From the NCBI GenBank assembly GCA_020634625.1, contig JACKBJ010000017.1, positions 1-64,000 on the forward strand: a stretch of 64,000 bases of DNA, given 5' to 3'. Of this stretch, positions 25,633 to 34,812 are shown piece after piece. This DNA is from Caldilineae bacterium. GTDB taxonomy: Bacteria; Chloroflexota; Anaerolineae; Epilineales; Epilineaceae. The first letter of the stretch is position 1, and the number at the start of each line of letters is the position of its first letter. Position numbers and translations under genes: made by a program. The notes beneath the pieces are model-generated. The model was not told the DNA's origin. It was given only the letters and a program-made list of their open reading frames with translations, and made no database searches.

Positions 25633-27215
25633 GCCGCGGAGGGGGGCCCGCGCCGCGGCCCGACCGCGGCCTGCAGCTGCTGCGCAATGCCCTGTCCGGT
25701 GGCGGGCGCTTCGCCATCGGCGCCCTCACCGCCTTGCTGGTCACACCCTTCGCGCTGAGCCGTCTGGGCGACGCGCGTTTCGGGCTCTGGGCCCTGGCCG
25801 GCGCCGCGATCGGCCTGGTGCGCCTGCTCGACCTGGGCCTCGTCCGCGCCCTGACCCGAGAGGTGGCCAGCGCCCTGGGCAGCGGCACGGCGGACGACGC
25901 GGCGAGCGCGGTGCGGAGCGCTCGTGCGCTCATGCTGCTGCTGGGCGCCGGATCGATCCTGACCGCCTGGTGGCTGCGCGAGCCCCTGCTGGCCGGGCTG
26001 CTGGCCCTGCCGCCGCCGCTCCGCGCCGAGGCCGGCTACGTCCTGATCGGCAGCGTGGCAGTGGCGGCGCTCGAAGGCGCCTTCGCGCCCTATCAAGCCG
26101 CGCTCGACGGGCTGGGGCGAATGGACCTGAGCAACGTCGTCGACGGCCTGGTCCAACGCCTGCTGTCGCCGCTCGGCGTTCTGCTGGTGCTCGGCGCCGG
26201 CTGGGGCCTGCGCGGCCTGATCTGGAAGAACCTGGTGCTGGCGTTGCTGGCCGGCCTGATCTACGCCGGCCTGCTGGAGCGCCTGGCGCCGGCGCTGAGG
26301 GCGGGCGCACCGCGGCTCGATCGCGCCGCGACGCGGCGGCTGCTGGCCTTCGGCCGACACGTCCAGGCCGTCAACCTGGGCAGCGCGCTGATCGATCCGG
26401 TGGCCAAGACCCTGCTCGGCCGCGGCGCCGGCCTCGAGACGGTCGCCCTCTACGAGCTGGCCAATCGCGTCACCGGCCAGCTCGGCGGCGCCTGCATGGC
26501 CCTGTCGAACGCCCTCTTCCCCGCCGCCGCCGAGCTGGCCGCCGCCGGGACCGGCTCGGACGCCGCGCGAGCGCGGCTCGTCGCGCTGCACCGCCGCGCC
26601 ACGCGCTACACGGCCTGGCTGGTGCTGCCGGCCTGGCTGATCCTGATCGCCCTGGCGCCGCTACTCTTCGAGGCCTGGGTCGGACCGGGCTACGCGGACA
26701 GCGCCCGCGCATTGCGCCTGATGAGCGGGGGATGGATCCTGGCCCTGCTGGCGCTGCCGGCCTTCCTGCTGGCCCAGGCCGGCGGTCAGCCCAGGATCAG
26801 CACCGTCGGCGGCCTGGTCACGCCGGCGGTCAGCATCGGCCTCTGCCTGCTCCTGGTCGAGCCGCTCGGCCTGGCCGGCGCCGGCCTGGCCACCTCGGCC
26901 GGCCTGGCCGCCGGCGCCCTGGTCACGCTGGGGCTCTTCGCCCGGCGCTTCGGGCTCGGGGCGGCCGAAGCGCTGCCGCTCGGCTGGCGCGGCCCGCTGG
27001 CGGCGCTGGCCGGCGCCGGGCTGGCGTTGGTGCTGGCCGAGGCCTTCGCCGGCGGGTCGGGAGCCGCCGCCGGCCTGCCGGCGCTCGGCCTGGCCGGCCT
27101 GCTGGGCGGCTCCGCCAGCGGCCTGCTGTTGCTGGCCGGCGGCGAGATCGGCGCCGAGGAACGCCGGCTGCTGGCCCGACTCCTGGGTCGCCAGCCGGAC
27201 GGGCGGCTCCGATGA
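25629..27215 (+). CDS. Polysaccharide flippase, MATE-like (Wzx family)
   Basis: A 528-residue protein with about 14 predicted membrane segments; the start is the GTG at 25629 that overlaps the ligase stop. Characteristic stretches are GRFAIGALTALLVTPFALSR near the N-terminus and LGLVRALTREVASALG. The middle has the family pattern LLGRGAGLETVALYELANR with GGACMALSNALFPAAAELAA. Flippases move lipid-linked repeat units across the membrane to be polymerised by the Wzy-like enzyme encoded just upstream. The gene ends in an ATGA overlap with the GT2 gene. The pair ligase plus flippase implies a Wzy-dependent route, separate from the ABC export locus at the left of the window. Confidence 0.88.
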   Translation: MSRGGGPAPRPDRGLQLLRNALSGGGRFAIGALTALLVTPFALSRLGDARFGLWALAGAAIGLVRLLDLGLVRALTREVASALGSGTADDAASAVRSARALMLLLGAGSILTAWWLREPLLAGLLALPPPLRAEAGYVLIGSVAVAALEGAFAPYQAALDGLGRMDLSNVVDGLVQRLLSPLGVLLVLGAGWGLRGLIWKNLVLALLAGLIYAGLLERLAPALRAGAPRLDRAATRRLLAFGRHVQAVNLGSALIDPVAKTLLGRGAGLETVALYELANRVTGQLGGACMALSNALFPAAAELAAAGTGSDAARARLVALHRRATRYTAWLVLPAWLILIALAPLLFEAWVGPGYADSARALRLMSGGWILALLALPAFLLAQAGGQPRISTVGGLVTPAVSIGLCLLLVEPLGLAGAGLATSAGLAAGALVTLGLFARRFGLGAAEALPLGWRGPLAALAGAGLALVLAEAFAGGSGAAAGLPALGLAGLLGGSASGLLLLAGGEIGAEERRLLARLLGRQPDGRLR

Positions 27216-28138
27216 GCCCGAACGCGGCTCCGACCCTCGACGCCCGCATCGTCGCGGTGATCCCGTGCTGGAACGCGCGGCGACGCCTGCCGGCCGTGCT
27301 GGCGGCGCTGTCCGATCAGGTGGCGGCAGCGCTGCTGGTCGACAACGGCTCGACCGACGGCACGGCGGACTGGCTGCGGACCGCCACCGGCGGCCTGCCC
27401 CTGACGCTCATCGCCAACGCCGAGAACCGGGGCTGGCCGACCGCCGTCAACCAGGGCATCGTCGCCGCCCGGGCGATGGGCGCCAGCGCCATCCTGCTGG
27501 TCAACGACGATGCGCGCTTCGAGCCCGGCGCCGTGGCGGCCCTGGTGGAAGCCCTGCTGGCCTCGCCGCGGGCCGCCGCGGCCAGCCCCAAGCTCTGCTA
27601 CGCGGATCGGCCCGGCATCCTCAACGGCAGCGGCGGCCAGGTCCTGCCCGCCCGCGGCTGGGCCGCCTTGCGCGGCGCCGGCGAGGCCGATCGGGGCCAG
27701 TACGACGATCTGCTCTGGGCCGACTATCCCAGCGGCGCGGCCTGCCTGCTGCGCCCGGCGGCCCTGGATGCCGTCGGGCTCTTCGACGAGGCCTACTACC
27801 TCTACTACGAGGACGCCGACTGGGGCCTTCGGGCACGCGCGGCCGGCTGGGCGACCCGGTATGCGCCGCGGGGCCGAGTGCAGCACGTCGGCTCGGCCGG
27901 CACCGCCGGCGACCCGGCGCGGCGGCGCTACTACAACGTGCGCAACCGCCTGCGCTTCGCGCGCCGCCACGCGGCGCCCCTGGGCCGTCTGCGCGCCTGG
28001 CTCGAGACCCTGCGCCTGGCCGCCGTCCAGCCCCTGCGCTGGCTCTGGCCCGAGCGGCGGCGCGACGCCGAGGCGGTGATGCTGGGCATCGCCGACCACC
28101 TGCGGCGACGCTACGGCCGCAGCGCGCGCTTCGGCTGA
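27212..28138 (+). CDS. Family 2 glycosyltransferase (rhamnosyltransferase-like)
   Basis: A 308-residue GT-A enzyme. It has the N-terminal nucleotide motif VAVIPCWNARRRL, DNGSTDGTADWL, NDDARFEPG (the DxD-type metal site) and the acceptor loop FDEAYYLYYEDADWGLRAR, which is typical of rhamnosyl or related GT2 enzymes that modify lipid-linked repeats. No membrane segment. It starts in an ATGA overlap with the flippase. The donor sugar cannot be named. It ends 92 bases before the next glycosyltransferase, where a weak promoter is visible. Confidence 0.88.
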   Translation: MSPNAAPTLDARIVAVIPCWNARRRLPAVLAALSDQVAAALLVDNGSTDGTADWLRTATGGLPLTLIANAENRGWPTAVNQGIVAARAMGASAILLVNDDARFEPGAVAALVEALLASPRAAAASPKLCYADRPGILNGSGGQVLPARGWAALRGAGEADRGQYDDLLWADYPSGAACLLRPAALDAVGLFDEAYYLYYEDADWGLRARAAGWATRYAPRGRVQHVGSAGTAGDPARRRYYNVRNRLRFARRHAAPLGRLRAWLETLRLAAVQPLRWLWPERRRDAEAVMLGIADHLRRRYGRSARFG

Positions 28139-28159
28139 GGACGGCGCCCGACGCTCGGA

Positions 28160-28188
28160 TTGCGTCGTGGCGGCAACTCGGATACCAT
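28160..28188 (+). promoter_or_regulatory. Weak promoter-like sequence inside the glycan locus
   Basis: TTGCGT (28160-28165), 17-base spacer and TACCAT (28183-28188) before the GT4 gene at 28231. The -10 matches four of six bases and is the same hexamer as the map promoter. Confidence 0.3.
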
Positions 28189-28230
28189 CCGCGCGTCTAC
28201 CCTCCGTCCCAGCAGCCGCGGCGCCCCGCC

Positions 28231-29430
28231 ATGAACGCACACGAGGCTCAGGCCGCGCCGGCCACCGTCGCCTTCAGCTTCCTCGACTTCGGCGAGGGCG
28301 GGGCGCAGCGCCTGGCGCTCGATACCATGCGACAGCTCGACCCGGACCGATTTCGGCCGGTTCTGGTCTGCGCCCGCGGGCGGGGCAGCCTGCTGCCGGC
28401 CGCGCGGGCGGCGGGCATCCCGGTCCGCTGCCTCGGTCGGCTCGAACGAGGCTGGGACCTGGGCGCGGTCATCGCGCTGGCCGGCGCGTATCGCGCGCTC
28501 GATGCGCGGATCGTCCAGGTGCCGCTCTACAGCCGGGTCGCGCCCTACGCCCGCCTGGCCGCGCGCCTGGCCGGCGTTCGCCTGACCCTGCTCCACGAGC
28601 ATTCGCGGCCGGCGCCGCCGCGTCCCTTGCGCCGCGCCGCCGATCGCGCCCTGGCGCGGCTCCTGCCGCGGGAGCGCTACCTGGCCGTGTCCCAGGCCGA
28701 CCGGGCCTGGCTGCTGGACGCGGGCCTGCCCGACTCGCGCATCGCGGTGCTGCACAACGGCATCGACGTCGAGCGCTTCGCCGGTGCGGATCGGGCCGCG
28801 GCCCGTCGCGCCTCGCGCCTGCCCGCCGAGGCACCGATCCTGCTCGTCCCCGCCCGACTGCACCCCCAGAAGCGCCACGTCGACCTGCTGGCCGCCTTGG
28901 CCCACCTGGCACCCCGGCTGCCGGATCTCCAGGTCCTCTGCGCCGGCGACGGACCGCTCCGCGACCGGCTCGAAGCCCTGGCCCGAAGCGCCGGGCTCGA
29001 CGACCGGGTCCGCTTCCTCGGCCACCGCGAGGACCTGCCGACCCTGCTGGCCGCCGCCGACCTGGTGGTGCTGCCCTCGCGCATCGAAGGCCTGCCCCTG
29101 GCGATCCTCGAAGCCCAGGCCAGCGGCCGCGCCGTGCTGGCCACCGCGGTCGGCGGCCTGCCCGAGCTGATCCAGGATGGCCGGACGGGCCGGCTCGTGC
29201 CGCCCGGCCGGCCGGCGGCGCTGGCCGATGCGATCGCCAGCCTGTTGTCGGACCGACCGGCCCTCGAGGCCATGGGCGCGCGCGCCCGCGCGCAGGCCCG
29301 CCGCCGTTTCCGGATCCAGGACCAGGTGCGCCAGCTCGAGGGCCTGTACACCCGCTGGCTGGAGGACCTCGACCCGCGGCGCGGCAGGGCGCTGACCGCG
29401 GCCAGCGCCGCCCTCGGCGGCCGTCGATGA
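28231..29430 (+). CDS. Glycosyltransferase family 4 (group 1)
   Basis: A 399-residue GT-B enzyme. The N-terminal acceptor half starts FSFLDFGEGGAQRLALDTM with the glycine-rich loop. The C-terminal donor half has ARLHPQKRHVDLLAAL and the EX7E motif PSRIEGLPLAILEAQ, followed by AVGGLPELI. It is soluble and probably peripheral to the membrane. The ATG at 28231 was chosen because homology begins right after it; the longer upstream frame is unlike coding sequence. It is separated from the previous gene by 92 bases and from the next by 44 bases. Confidence 0.9.
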   Translation: MNAHEAQAAPATVAFSFLDFGEGGAQRLALDTMRQLDPDRFRPVLVCARGRGSLLPAARAAGIPVRCLGRLERGWDLGAVIALAGAYRALDARIVQVPLYSRVAPYARLAARLAGVRLTLLHEHSRPAPPRPLRRAADRALARLLPRERYLAVSQADRAWLLDAGLPDSRIAVLHNGIDVERFAGADRAAARRASRLPAEAPILLVPARLHPQKRHVDLLAALAHLAPRLPDLQVLCAGDGPLRDRLEALARSAGLDDRVRFLGHREDLPTLLAAADLVVLPSRIEGLPLAILEAQASGRAVLATAVGGLPELIQDGRTGRLVPPGRPAALADAIASLLSDRPALEAMGARARAQARRRFRIQDQVRQLEGLYTRWLEDLDPRRGRALTAASAALGGRR

Positions 29431-29473
29431 GCGTCGGCCCGGCGGTCGGCCGGCCCGCGGCGGGCGGCGAGCG

Positions 29474-30670
29474 ATGAGGGTCCATCCCCGGCCGACCGCC
29501 GGCGACCAGGCCAGCGCCACGCTGCCCATCACCGTGCTCCACTGCCGCAGCTCGGCCGCCTCCTATGGCCCGGAGCGGGCGCTCATGATGCTGGTCGAGC
29601 CGCTGGCCGCCCAGGGCATCGAGTCACGGCTGCTGGCCCTCTATCGCCAGCGCGAGCAGGGCGACGCGGTCCATCCGCTGGTCGAGCAGGCGCGCGAGCT
29701 CGGCTTGCGCGCCGAGCAGATCCACGACCCGGGCCCCTTCTCGATCGGGGTGGCGCGGCGGATGGCGCGACGGGTCCACGCCTCGGGCGCGCAGATCCTC
29801 CACACGCACGACTACAAGACCAACGTCTTCGGCGGCCTGGCCTCGCGCCGGCCGGATCGGGGCCTGCCCTGGGTCGCCACGGTCCACCTGCACACCCAGA
29901 GCTCGCGTCGCTTGCGGGTCTACCGGGCCATCGACCTGTTCCTGCTGCGCCTGGCCGACCGCGTGGTCACGGTCTCGCGCGAGCAGCGCCGGATGCTGCT
30001 CGACCGCGGCGTCGACCGGCGGCGGGTCGTCCTGATCCCCAACGTCATCGACGCCGGCCGCTTCCGCGAGCTGGCGGACGCCCCCCAGGCCGTCCGCGCC
30101 CGTCTGGGCCTGCCGACCGAGGCCCGGGTGGTCACGCTGGTCGGCCGTCTGGCGGCCCAGAAGGGGCTCGACGACTTCCTGGAGGCGGCGCGCCTGGTCC
30201 ACGCCGTCCAACCCGAGACCCGCTTCCTGATCGCCGGCCACGGCCCCGAGCGCGAGCGCCTGGAAGGCCTGTCGCGCGCGCTGGGCCTCGGCGAGGCCCT
30301 GCGCTTCCTGGGCTATCGCGCCGATGTGGCCTCCTTGATGGCCGCCAGCGACCTGCTGGTGATGCCCTCGCACGACGAAGGCCTGCCGATCGTGCTGCTC
30401 GAAGCGATGGCCATGGGCCTGCCCATCGTGGCCACGCGGGTGGGCGGCATCCCCGACCTGGTCCGCGACGGCGAGACCGGCCTCCTGGTCGCGCCCGGCG
30501 CACCGCGCGAGCTGGCCGACGAAGCCCTCGGCCTGCTCGCCGATCGGGAGACGGCCGACAGCCTGGGCCGGTCGGCCCAGCGCTACGTCGATCGGCAGTG
30601 CTCGCCCGAGCGGGCCACGCGCCGGCTGGCCGCGATCTACCGCACCGTCCTGGCCGAGCGAGGCCAATAG
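29474..30670 (+). CDS. Glycosyltransferase family 4 (group 1)
   Basis: A 398-residue GT-B enzyme with an N-terminal GPERALMMLVEPLAAQGIES loop and the HTHDYKTNVFGGLAS region. The donor half has LVGRLAAQKGLDDFLEAARL and the EX7E motif PSHDEGLPIVLLEAM then TRVGGIPDLV, which is among the most typical GT4 signatures in the window. It probably transfers a hexose or N-acetylhexosamine to the growing lipid-linked repeat. The stop is followed by a GGGAGG that precedes an in-frame ATG at 30689 of the next gene region. Confidence 0.9.
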   Translation: MRVHPRPTAGDQASATLPITVLHCRSSAASYGPERALMMLVEPLAAQGIESRLLALYRQREQGDAVHPLVEQARELGLRAEQIHDPGPFSIGVARRMARRVHASGAQILHTHDYKTNVFGGLASRRPDRGLPWVATVHLHTQSSRRLRVYRAIDLFLLRLADRVVTVSREQRRMLLDRGVDRRRVVLIPNVIDAGRFRELADAPQAVRARLGLPTEARVVTLVGRLAAQKGLDDFLEAARLVHAVQPETRFLIAGHGPERERLEGLSRALGLGEALRFLGYRADVASLMAASDLLVMPSHDEGLPIVLLEAMAMGLPIVATRVGGIPDLVRDGETGLLVAPGAPRELADEALGLLADRETADSLGRSAQRYVDRQCSPERATRRLAAIYRTVLAERGQ

Positions 30671-30774
30671 CAGCGCCCGGGAGGCCACATGGGCTCGGCC
30701 CTCGACCCCGCGCCGGCGCGCCGCGCAGCACGCGCGAGGTCGGCCCCATCGCGTCCCTGAGCCCCTCGCCACGG

Positions 30775-33003
30775 GTGGTCCTGGTCGATCCCGGTCGACA
30801 GGTGCCCGGCTACTGCCAGGCCCTGGCGGAGGCCTTGGCGGCGACCGGCATCGACCTGGACTTCGTCACCGCGCCCCTGCTGCACTATGCCGCCGAGACC
30901 TCGGAGCGCTTCCACACCGAGCTGCGCTTCGGCCGCCTGCTGGGGCCCGAGGGCAGCCGCCTGCGCCGCCTGGCCGAGCGGCCCGCCGCGCGGCGGCTGC
31001 TGCGCGGCCTGGGCTATCCCTTCGAGCTGGTCGGCTTCCTGCGCGCCATGCGGCGTCGACGGCCCGACCTGATCCACCTCCAGTGGAGCCTCTGGCCGGG
31101 GCTCGACGCCCTGGCCGTCGCCGCGCTGCGCCGCGGCGGCCTGCCGCTGGTCTACACGGTCCACAACAGCCTGCCGCACGAGCCACGGCCCTGGCACCGC
31201 TGGTCCTATCGCCGGCTCTACGCTCGGGCCGACCGGCTGATCGTCCATACCGAGGCCTCGCGGGCGCGCCTGGCGCGCTTCGTCGGCCCGCTGTCGGTGC
31301 CGGTCGAGGTGGTCCCGATGCCGGCCGACCCCGTGGCGCCGGCCGGCGATCGGCGCGCGGCGCGGCGGCGGCTCGGCTTGGCGGCCCAAGCTCCGCTGCT
31401 GCTCTTCCTCGGCCATGCCCGGCCCTACAAGGGCCTCGACCTGCTCTTGAAGGCCTGGCCGGGCTTGCACGCGCAACTGCCCGAGGCACGGCTGCTGATC
31501 GCCGGCGCGCCGCCGCGCGGCGCCAAGGCGCTGGCCGCGCTGACCGCGCGCATCCGCGCCGCCGCGCCGGATGGCAGCATCGACTGGCGCCCCGGCTACC
31601 TGCCCCGCGAGGCGGTCGCCGACTGCTTCGCCGCCGCCGACCTGGTGGCCTTGCCCTACCGCGACAGCGACCACAGCGCCGTGCTGACCGCCGCGCGCGG
31701 CTACGGCCGGGCGGTCCTGGCCACGGCGGTCGGCGGCCTGCCCGAAGCGCTGGCCGGCGGCGGCGGCCGGCTCGTGCCGCCCGAGGATCCGAGCGCCTTG
31801 ACCGAGGCCCTGGTCGCGCTGCTCTCGGACCCCGATGCGCGCGCCACGCTCGAGGCCGAGGCACTGGCCGCGGCGCGAGCCTGGACCTGGACCGACGCGG
31901 CCCGCGCCACGCGGGCGGTCTACGATCGGGCCGGCATGCGGCACGCGGCCGCGCCCCCGCCGGAGGACCGCCCCGACGCGGCGCCGCCGCCCTTCGTCAG
32001 CGTCATCCTGCCCGTCCGCGACGAGGAGGCGCAGATCGAGGCCGCGATCCGCCCCTTCCTGGCCGGCGACCATCCGATCGAGCGCATGGAGCTGTTGGTG
32101 GTCGACGGGGGCTCGCGCGATGGGACCCGCGCGCGCGTCGAGGCGCTGGCCGCCACGCTGCCGCCCGGCCGCCTGCGGCTCTTGGACAATCCGGTGGGCA
32201 GCACGCCGGCTGGCCTCAACATCGGCCTGGCGGCGGCGCGCGGCGAGGTGGTCCTGCGCATGGACGGCCACGCCCAGCCGGCCGAGGACTACGTGACGGC
32301 CTGCCTGGCGGCGCTGCGGCGGACCGGGGCCTGGGCGGTCGGCGGCGCGATGCGCGGGCGGGGCGAGACCGACTTCGGCCGGGCGGCGGCCCTGGCCACG
32401 GCCCACCCGCTGGGCGCCGGCGATGCCGCCTTCCGCCTGGGCCGGGCCGGCTGGGTCGACACGGTCTACCTCGGCGCCTGGCCGCGCGCCCGGCTCGAGC
32501 AGCTGGGCGGCTTCGACGAAGGCCTGCCGCGCAACCAGGACTACGAGCTCTGCCTGCGCATCCGCGCCGCGGGGGGCCGGATCTGGCTGGACCCGGCCAT
32601 CCGCTCGACCACCCTCAGCCGCGGCAGCCCGACCGCCCTGCTGCGCCAGTACCACGGCTACGGAAGGGGTCGGGCGGCCACCCTGCGGCGCCATCCCGGC
32701 TCGCTGCGCTGGCGCCAGGCCCTGCCCGCGCTCTGGCTGGCCCTGCTCTTGCTCGGACCGCCGGCCGCCCTGGCCTGGCCCGGCTTGCGCGGGCCCCTGG
32801 CGCTGGCGCTGGCGGCCTACGGCCTGGCGCTGGTCGGGTCGACCTGGCAGCTCGGCCGCGGCGCGAGCTGGCGCGTGGCAGGCTGGCTGCCCCTGGCCTT
32901 CGTGTGCATCCACCTGGCTTGGGGCACCGGCTTCTGGCGAGGTCTGGCGGGCGAGGCGCTCGGTCGCCGGCGCCCGGGCATCGACCCTGGAGCCCGGGCA
33001 TGA
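30775..33003 (+). CDS. GT4-GT2 fused bifunctional glycosyltransferase
   Basis: A 742-residue fusion of two glycosyltransferases. Residues 1-390 are GT-B/GT4 (VVLVDPGRQVPGYCQALAEA at the N-terminus, HARPYKGLDLLLKAW, then AVGGLPEALAGGGG). Residues about 400-742 are an ExoA-like GT2: SVILPVRDEEAQIEAAI, VVDGGSRDGT, metal motif LRMDGH, NQDYELCLRI, and three or four C-terminal membrane segments. The start is the GTG at 30775, since homology begins there, but it lacks a good ribosome site. An ATG at 30689 with GGGAGG has a strong site but reads only 23 codons in another frame, so a sequence error, frameshift or upstream ORF is possible. The stop overlaps the next ATG. Confidence 0.83.
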   Translation: MVLVDPGRQVPGYCQALAEALAATGIDLDFVTAPLLHYAAETSERFHTELRFGRLLGPEGSRLRRLAERPAARRLLRGLGYPFELVGFLRAMRRRRPDLIHLQWSLWPGLDALAVAALRRGGLPLVYTVHNSLPHEPRPWHRWSYRRLYARADRLIVHTEASRARLARFVGPLSVPVEVVPMPADPVAPAGDRRAARRRLGLAAQAPLLLFLGHARPYKGLDLLLKAWPGLHAQLPEARLLIAGAPPRGAKALAALTARIRAAAPDGSIDWRPGYLPREAVADCFAAADLVALPYRDSDHSAVLTAARGYGRAVLATAVGGLPEALAGGGGRLVPPEDPSALTEALVALLSDPDARATLEAEALAAARAWTWTDAARATRAVYDRAGMRHAAAPPPEDRPDAAPPPFVSVILPVRDEEAQIEAAIRPFLAGDHPIERMELLVVDGGSRDGTRARVEALAATLPPGRLRLLDNPVGSTPAGLNIGLAAARGEVVLRMDGHAQPAEDYVTACLAALRRTGAWAVGGAMRGRGETDFGRAAALATAHPLGAGDAAFRLGRAGWVDTVYLGAWPRARLEQLGGFDEGLPRNQDYELCLRIRAAGGRIWLDPAIRSTTLSRGSPTALLRQYHGYGRGRAATLRRHPGSLRWRQALPALWLALLLLGPPAALAWPGLRGPLALALAAYGLALVGSTWQLGRGASWRVAGWLPLAFVCIHLAWGTGFWRGLAGEALGRRRPGIDPGARA

Positions 33004-34454
33004 GCGCGACCGACCCGCGCGCGCGGATCGCCCCGAACCGGAGCCTGCCGCTCGAGCCGGGGCTGACGCTGGGCCGGCGCGAGCGCCAGCTCATCCTGCT
33101 GGTCGGCGACGCGCTGGCGGCGATCCTCGGCGCGACGCTGGCCCTGCGGCTGGGCGGCCTGCGCTCGGGCTGGGACTGGCGGGCCCGCAGCTTCGGCCTC
33201 GAGCTGCTCGGCTGGCTGGCCATCCTGCTGCCGCTCTGGCTGGCCCTGGCCTGGGCCAACGGGCTCTACGACCTGCGCGGCGTCCGCGACCGCGGCGCGG
33301 CCCTGCTCGCGCCGCTGGGGGTCGGCGCGCAGCTGCTCGCGATCTGGGCCCTGGCCTACTTCGTGCCGCCGCCCTGGACCATCGTGCGCCACGTGGTCGT
33401 CTTCTTCGCCGGCTTCACGGCGCTGGCCGTCAGCGGCTGGCGCCTGCTCTACGGTCGGATCTTCGCGCGCGGCGCCTTCCGCGTGCGCCTGCTCATCGTC
33501 GGCGCCGGTGGCTCCGGCCAGGCCCTGTTGGCCGCCATCCGCGCCGATGCGGCGCACCTGATCGAGGTCCTGGGCTTCGTCGACGACGACCCGGCGCTGA
33601 TCGGCGCCGAGGTGGCGGGCCGCCCGGTGCTGGGCTCGCGCAGCGACCTGGTGGCCCTGGCCGACCAGCTGGACGCCGGCGAGATCGCGTTGGCCATCAC
33701 CCAGGGCATGCAAGCCGGTCTCTTCGCCGCCCTGATGGATGCCCGCGAGCAGGGCATCGCCCTCACGCCCATGCCCCTGCTCTACGAGGCGATCAGCGGT
33801 CGGGTGCCGGTCGAGCACATCGGCGACCAGTGGGCGGTGGCGTTGCCCCTGGAGTCGTCGGAGGGCAGCGGCCTCTACCGCCTGGCCCGGCGCGCCTTCG
33901 ACATCGCCTGCGCCCTGGCCGGCCTGGCCCTGCTCGGCCTGGCGCTGCCCCTGCTGGCGCCCCTGATCAAGCTGGGCTCGCCGGGGCCGCTGCTCTACCG
34001 TCAGGTCCGGCTGGGCCTGGGCGGGCGCCCCTTCACGCTGTACAAGCTGCGGACGATGGTCGCCGACGCCGAGCCCGATGGTCCGGTCTGGGCCCAGCCG
34101 GCCGATCCCCGGGTCACGCCGGTCGGGCGCTGGTTGCGACGGACGCGGCTGGACGAGCTGCCGCAGGCCTGGAACATCCTGCGCGGCGAGATGAGCGTCA
34201 TCGGACCGCGCCCGGAGCGGCCGGAGCTGGTCGCCGCGCTGGCGCGCGACATCCCCTTCTACCGGGCGCGCCACGCGATCCGGCCCGGCTTGACCGGTTG
34301 GGCCACCGTGCGCCAGGGCTACGCCGGCTCGCACGACGACGCCCGGCGCAAGCTCGAGTACGACCTCTACTACATCAAGCACCGCTCGCTGCTGCTGGAC
34401 CTGCGCATCCTGCTGCAGACGGCGGCCACCGTCCTGCGCCTGGCGGGACGCTGA
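33000..34454 (+). CDS. Initiating undecaprenyl-phosphate sugar phosphotransferase (WbaP/ExoY type)
   Basis: A 484-residue polyprenyl phosphoglycosyltransferase that attaches the first sugar phosphate to the lipid carrier. Four N-terminal hydrophobic segments lead into a CoA-binding-like cytoplasmic domain (LIVGAGGSGQALLAAIRADA). The C-terminal catalytic domain has the full bacterial sugar transferase signature: RQVRLGLGGRPFTLYKLRTM, then TRLDELPQAWNILRGEMSVI and GPRPERPELV. The start is the ATG overlapping the previous stop. It is the last gene of the glycan locus; a GC-rich hairpin follows directly after its stop codon. Confidence 0.92.
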   Translation: MSATDPRARIAPNRSLPLEPGLTLGRRERQLILLVGDALAAILGATLALRLGGLRSGWDWRARSFGLELLGWLAILLPLWLALAWANGLYDLRGVRDRGAALLAPLGVGAQLLAIWALAYFVPPPWTIVRHVVVFFAGFTALAVSGWRLLYGRIFARGAFRVRLLIVGAGGSGQALLAAIRADAAHLIEVLGFVDDDPALIGAEVAGRPVLGSRSDLVALADQLDAGEIALAITQGMQAGLFAALMDAREQGIALTPMPLLYEAISGRVPVEHIGDQWAVALPLESSEGSGLYRLARRAFDIACALAGLALLGLALPLLAPLIKLGSPGPLLYRQVRLGLGGRPFTLYKLRTMVADAEPDGPVWAQPADPRVTPVGRWLRRTRLDELPQAWNILRGEMSVIGPRPERPELVAALARDIPFYRARHAIRPGLTGWATVRQGYAGSHDDARRKLEYDLYYIKHRSLLLDLRILLQTAATVLRLAGR

Positions 34455-34468
34455 CCCGCCGGGGCGGG
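34455..34468 (+). terminator. Hairpin after the glycan locus
   Basis: A short GC-rich inverted repeat (CCCGC-CGGG-GCGGG) begins directly after the phosphotransferase stop. There is no T-run, so termination strength is unknown. Confidence 0.3.
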
Positions 34469-34521
34469 ACGCGAGCCGCGATCGCGGGCGTCGCGCAGCG
34501 GCGCGCCTGGGCTGCGAGACC

Positions 34522-34549
34522 TTGCGCCGACCCGGAGCCGGCGTACAAT
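34522..34549 (+). promoter_or_regulatory. Promoter for the small membrane protein/LysM pair
   Basis: TTGCGC (34522-34527), 16-base spacer, TACAAT (34544-34549). The -10 matches five of six bases. It lies 72 bases upstream of the ATG at 34621, which is preceded by AGGAGA. Confidence 0.45.
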
Positions 34550-34620
34550 CTGGCCCGAGCGCAGCCTGCGCGACGGGGATGGCGACGCCTTCGCCGCGAC
34601 GCACCGACAGGAGACCCGCG

Positions 34621-34812
34621 ATGAACGAACGCCTGCCCTGGCCACCCGCCACCGCCGCCCGCGCCCTGGCCTTCGTCGGCCTGGTCTGGTTGGCCGGATT
34701 CGGCCTCTTCGCGCTCAGCCCGGCCCTCGGCGGCCTGTTCTGCTTCCTGGCCGCCTGGCTGACCTCGGGCCTGATCGGCACCGCCATGCGAAGCCACGAG
34801 GAGGTCGGCTGA
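34621..34812 (+). CDS. Small membrane protein (63 aa)
   Basis: No family recognised. A 63-residue product with two predicted membrane segments (residues about 14-32 and 35-52) and a short soluble tail ending SHEEVG. A promoter (34522-34549) and an AGGAGA Shine-Dalgarno site support real expression. Its stop codon overlaps the start of the LysM protein (TGATG), so the two are translationally coupled and may form a membrane complex. The short length means that annotation software may miss it. Confidence 0.6.
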   Translation: MNERLPWPPATAARALAFVGLVWLAGFGLFALSPALGGLFCFLAAWLTSGLIGTAMRSHEEVG

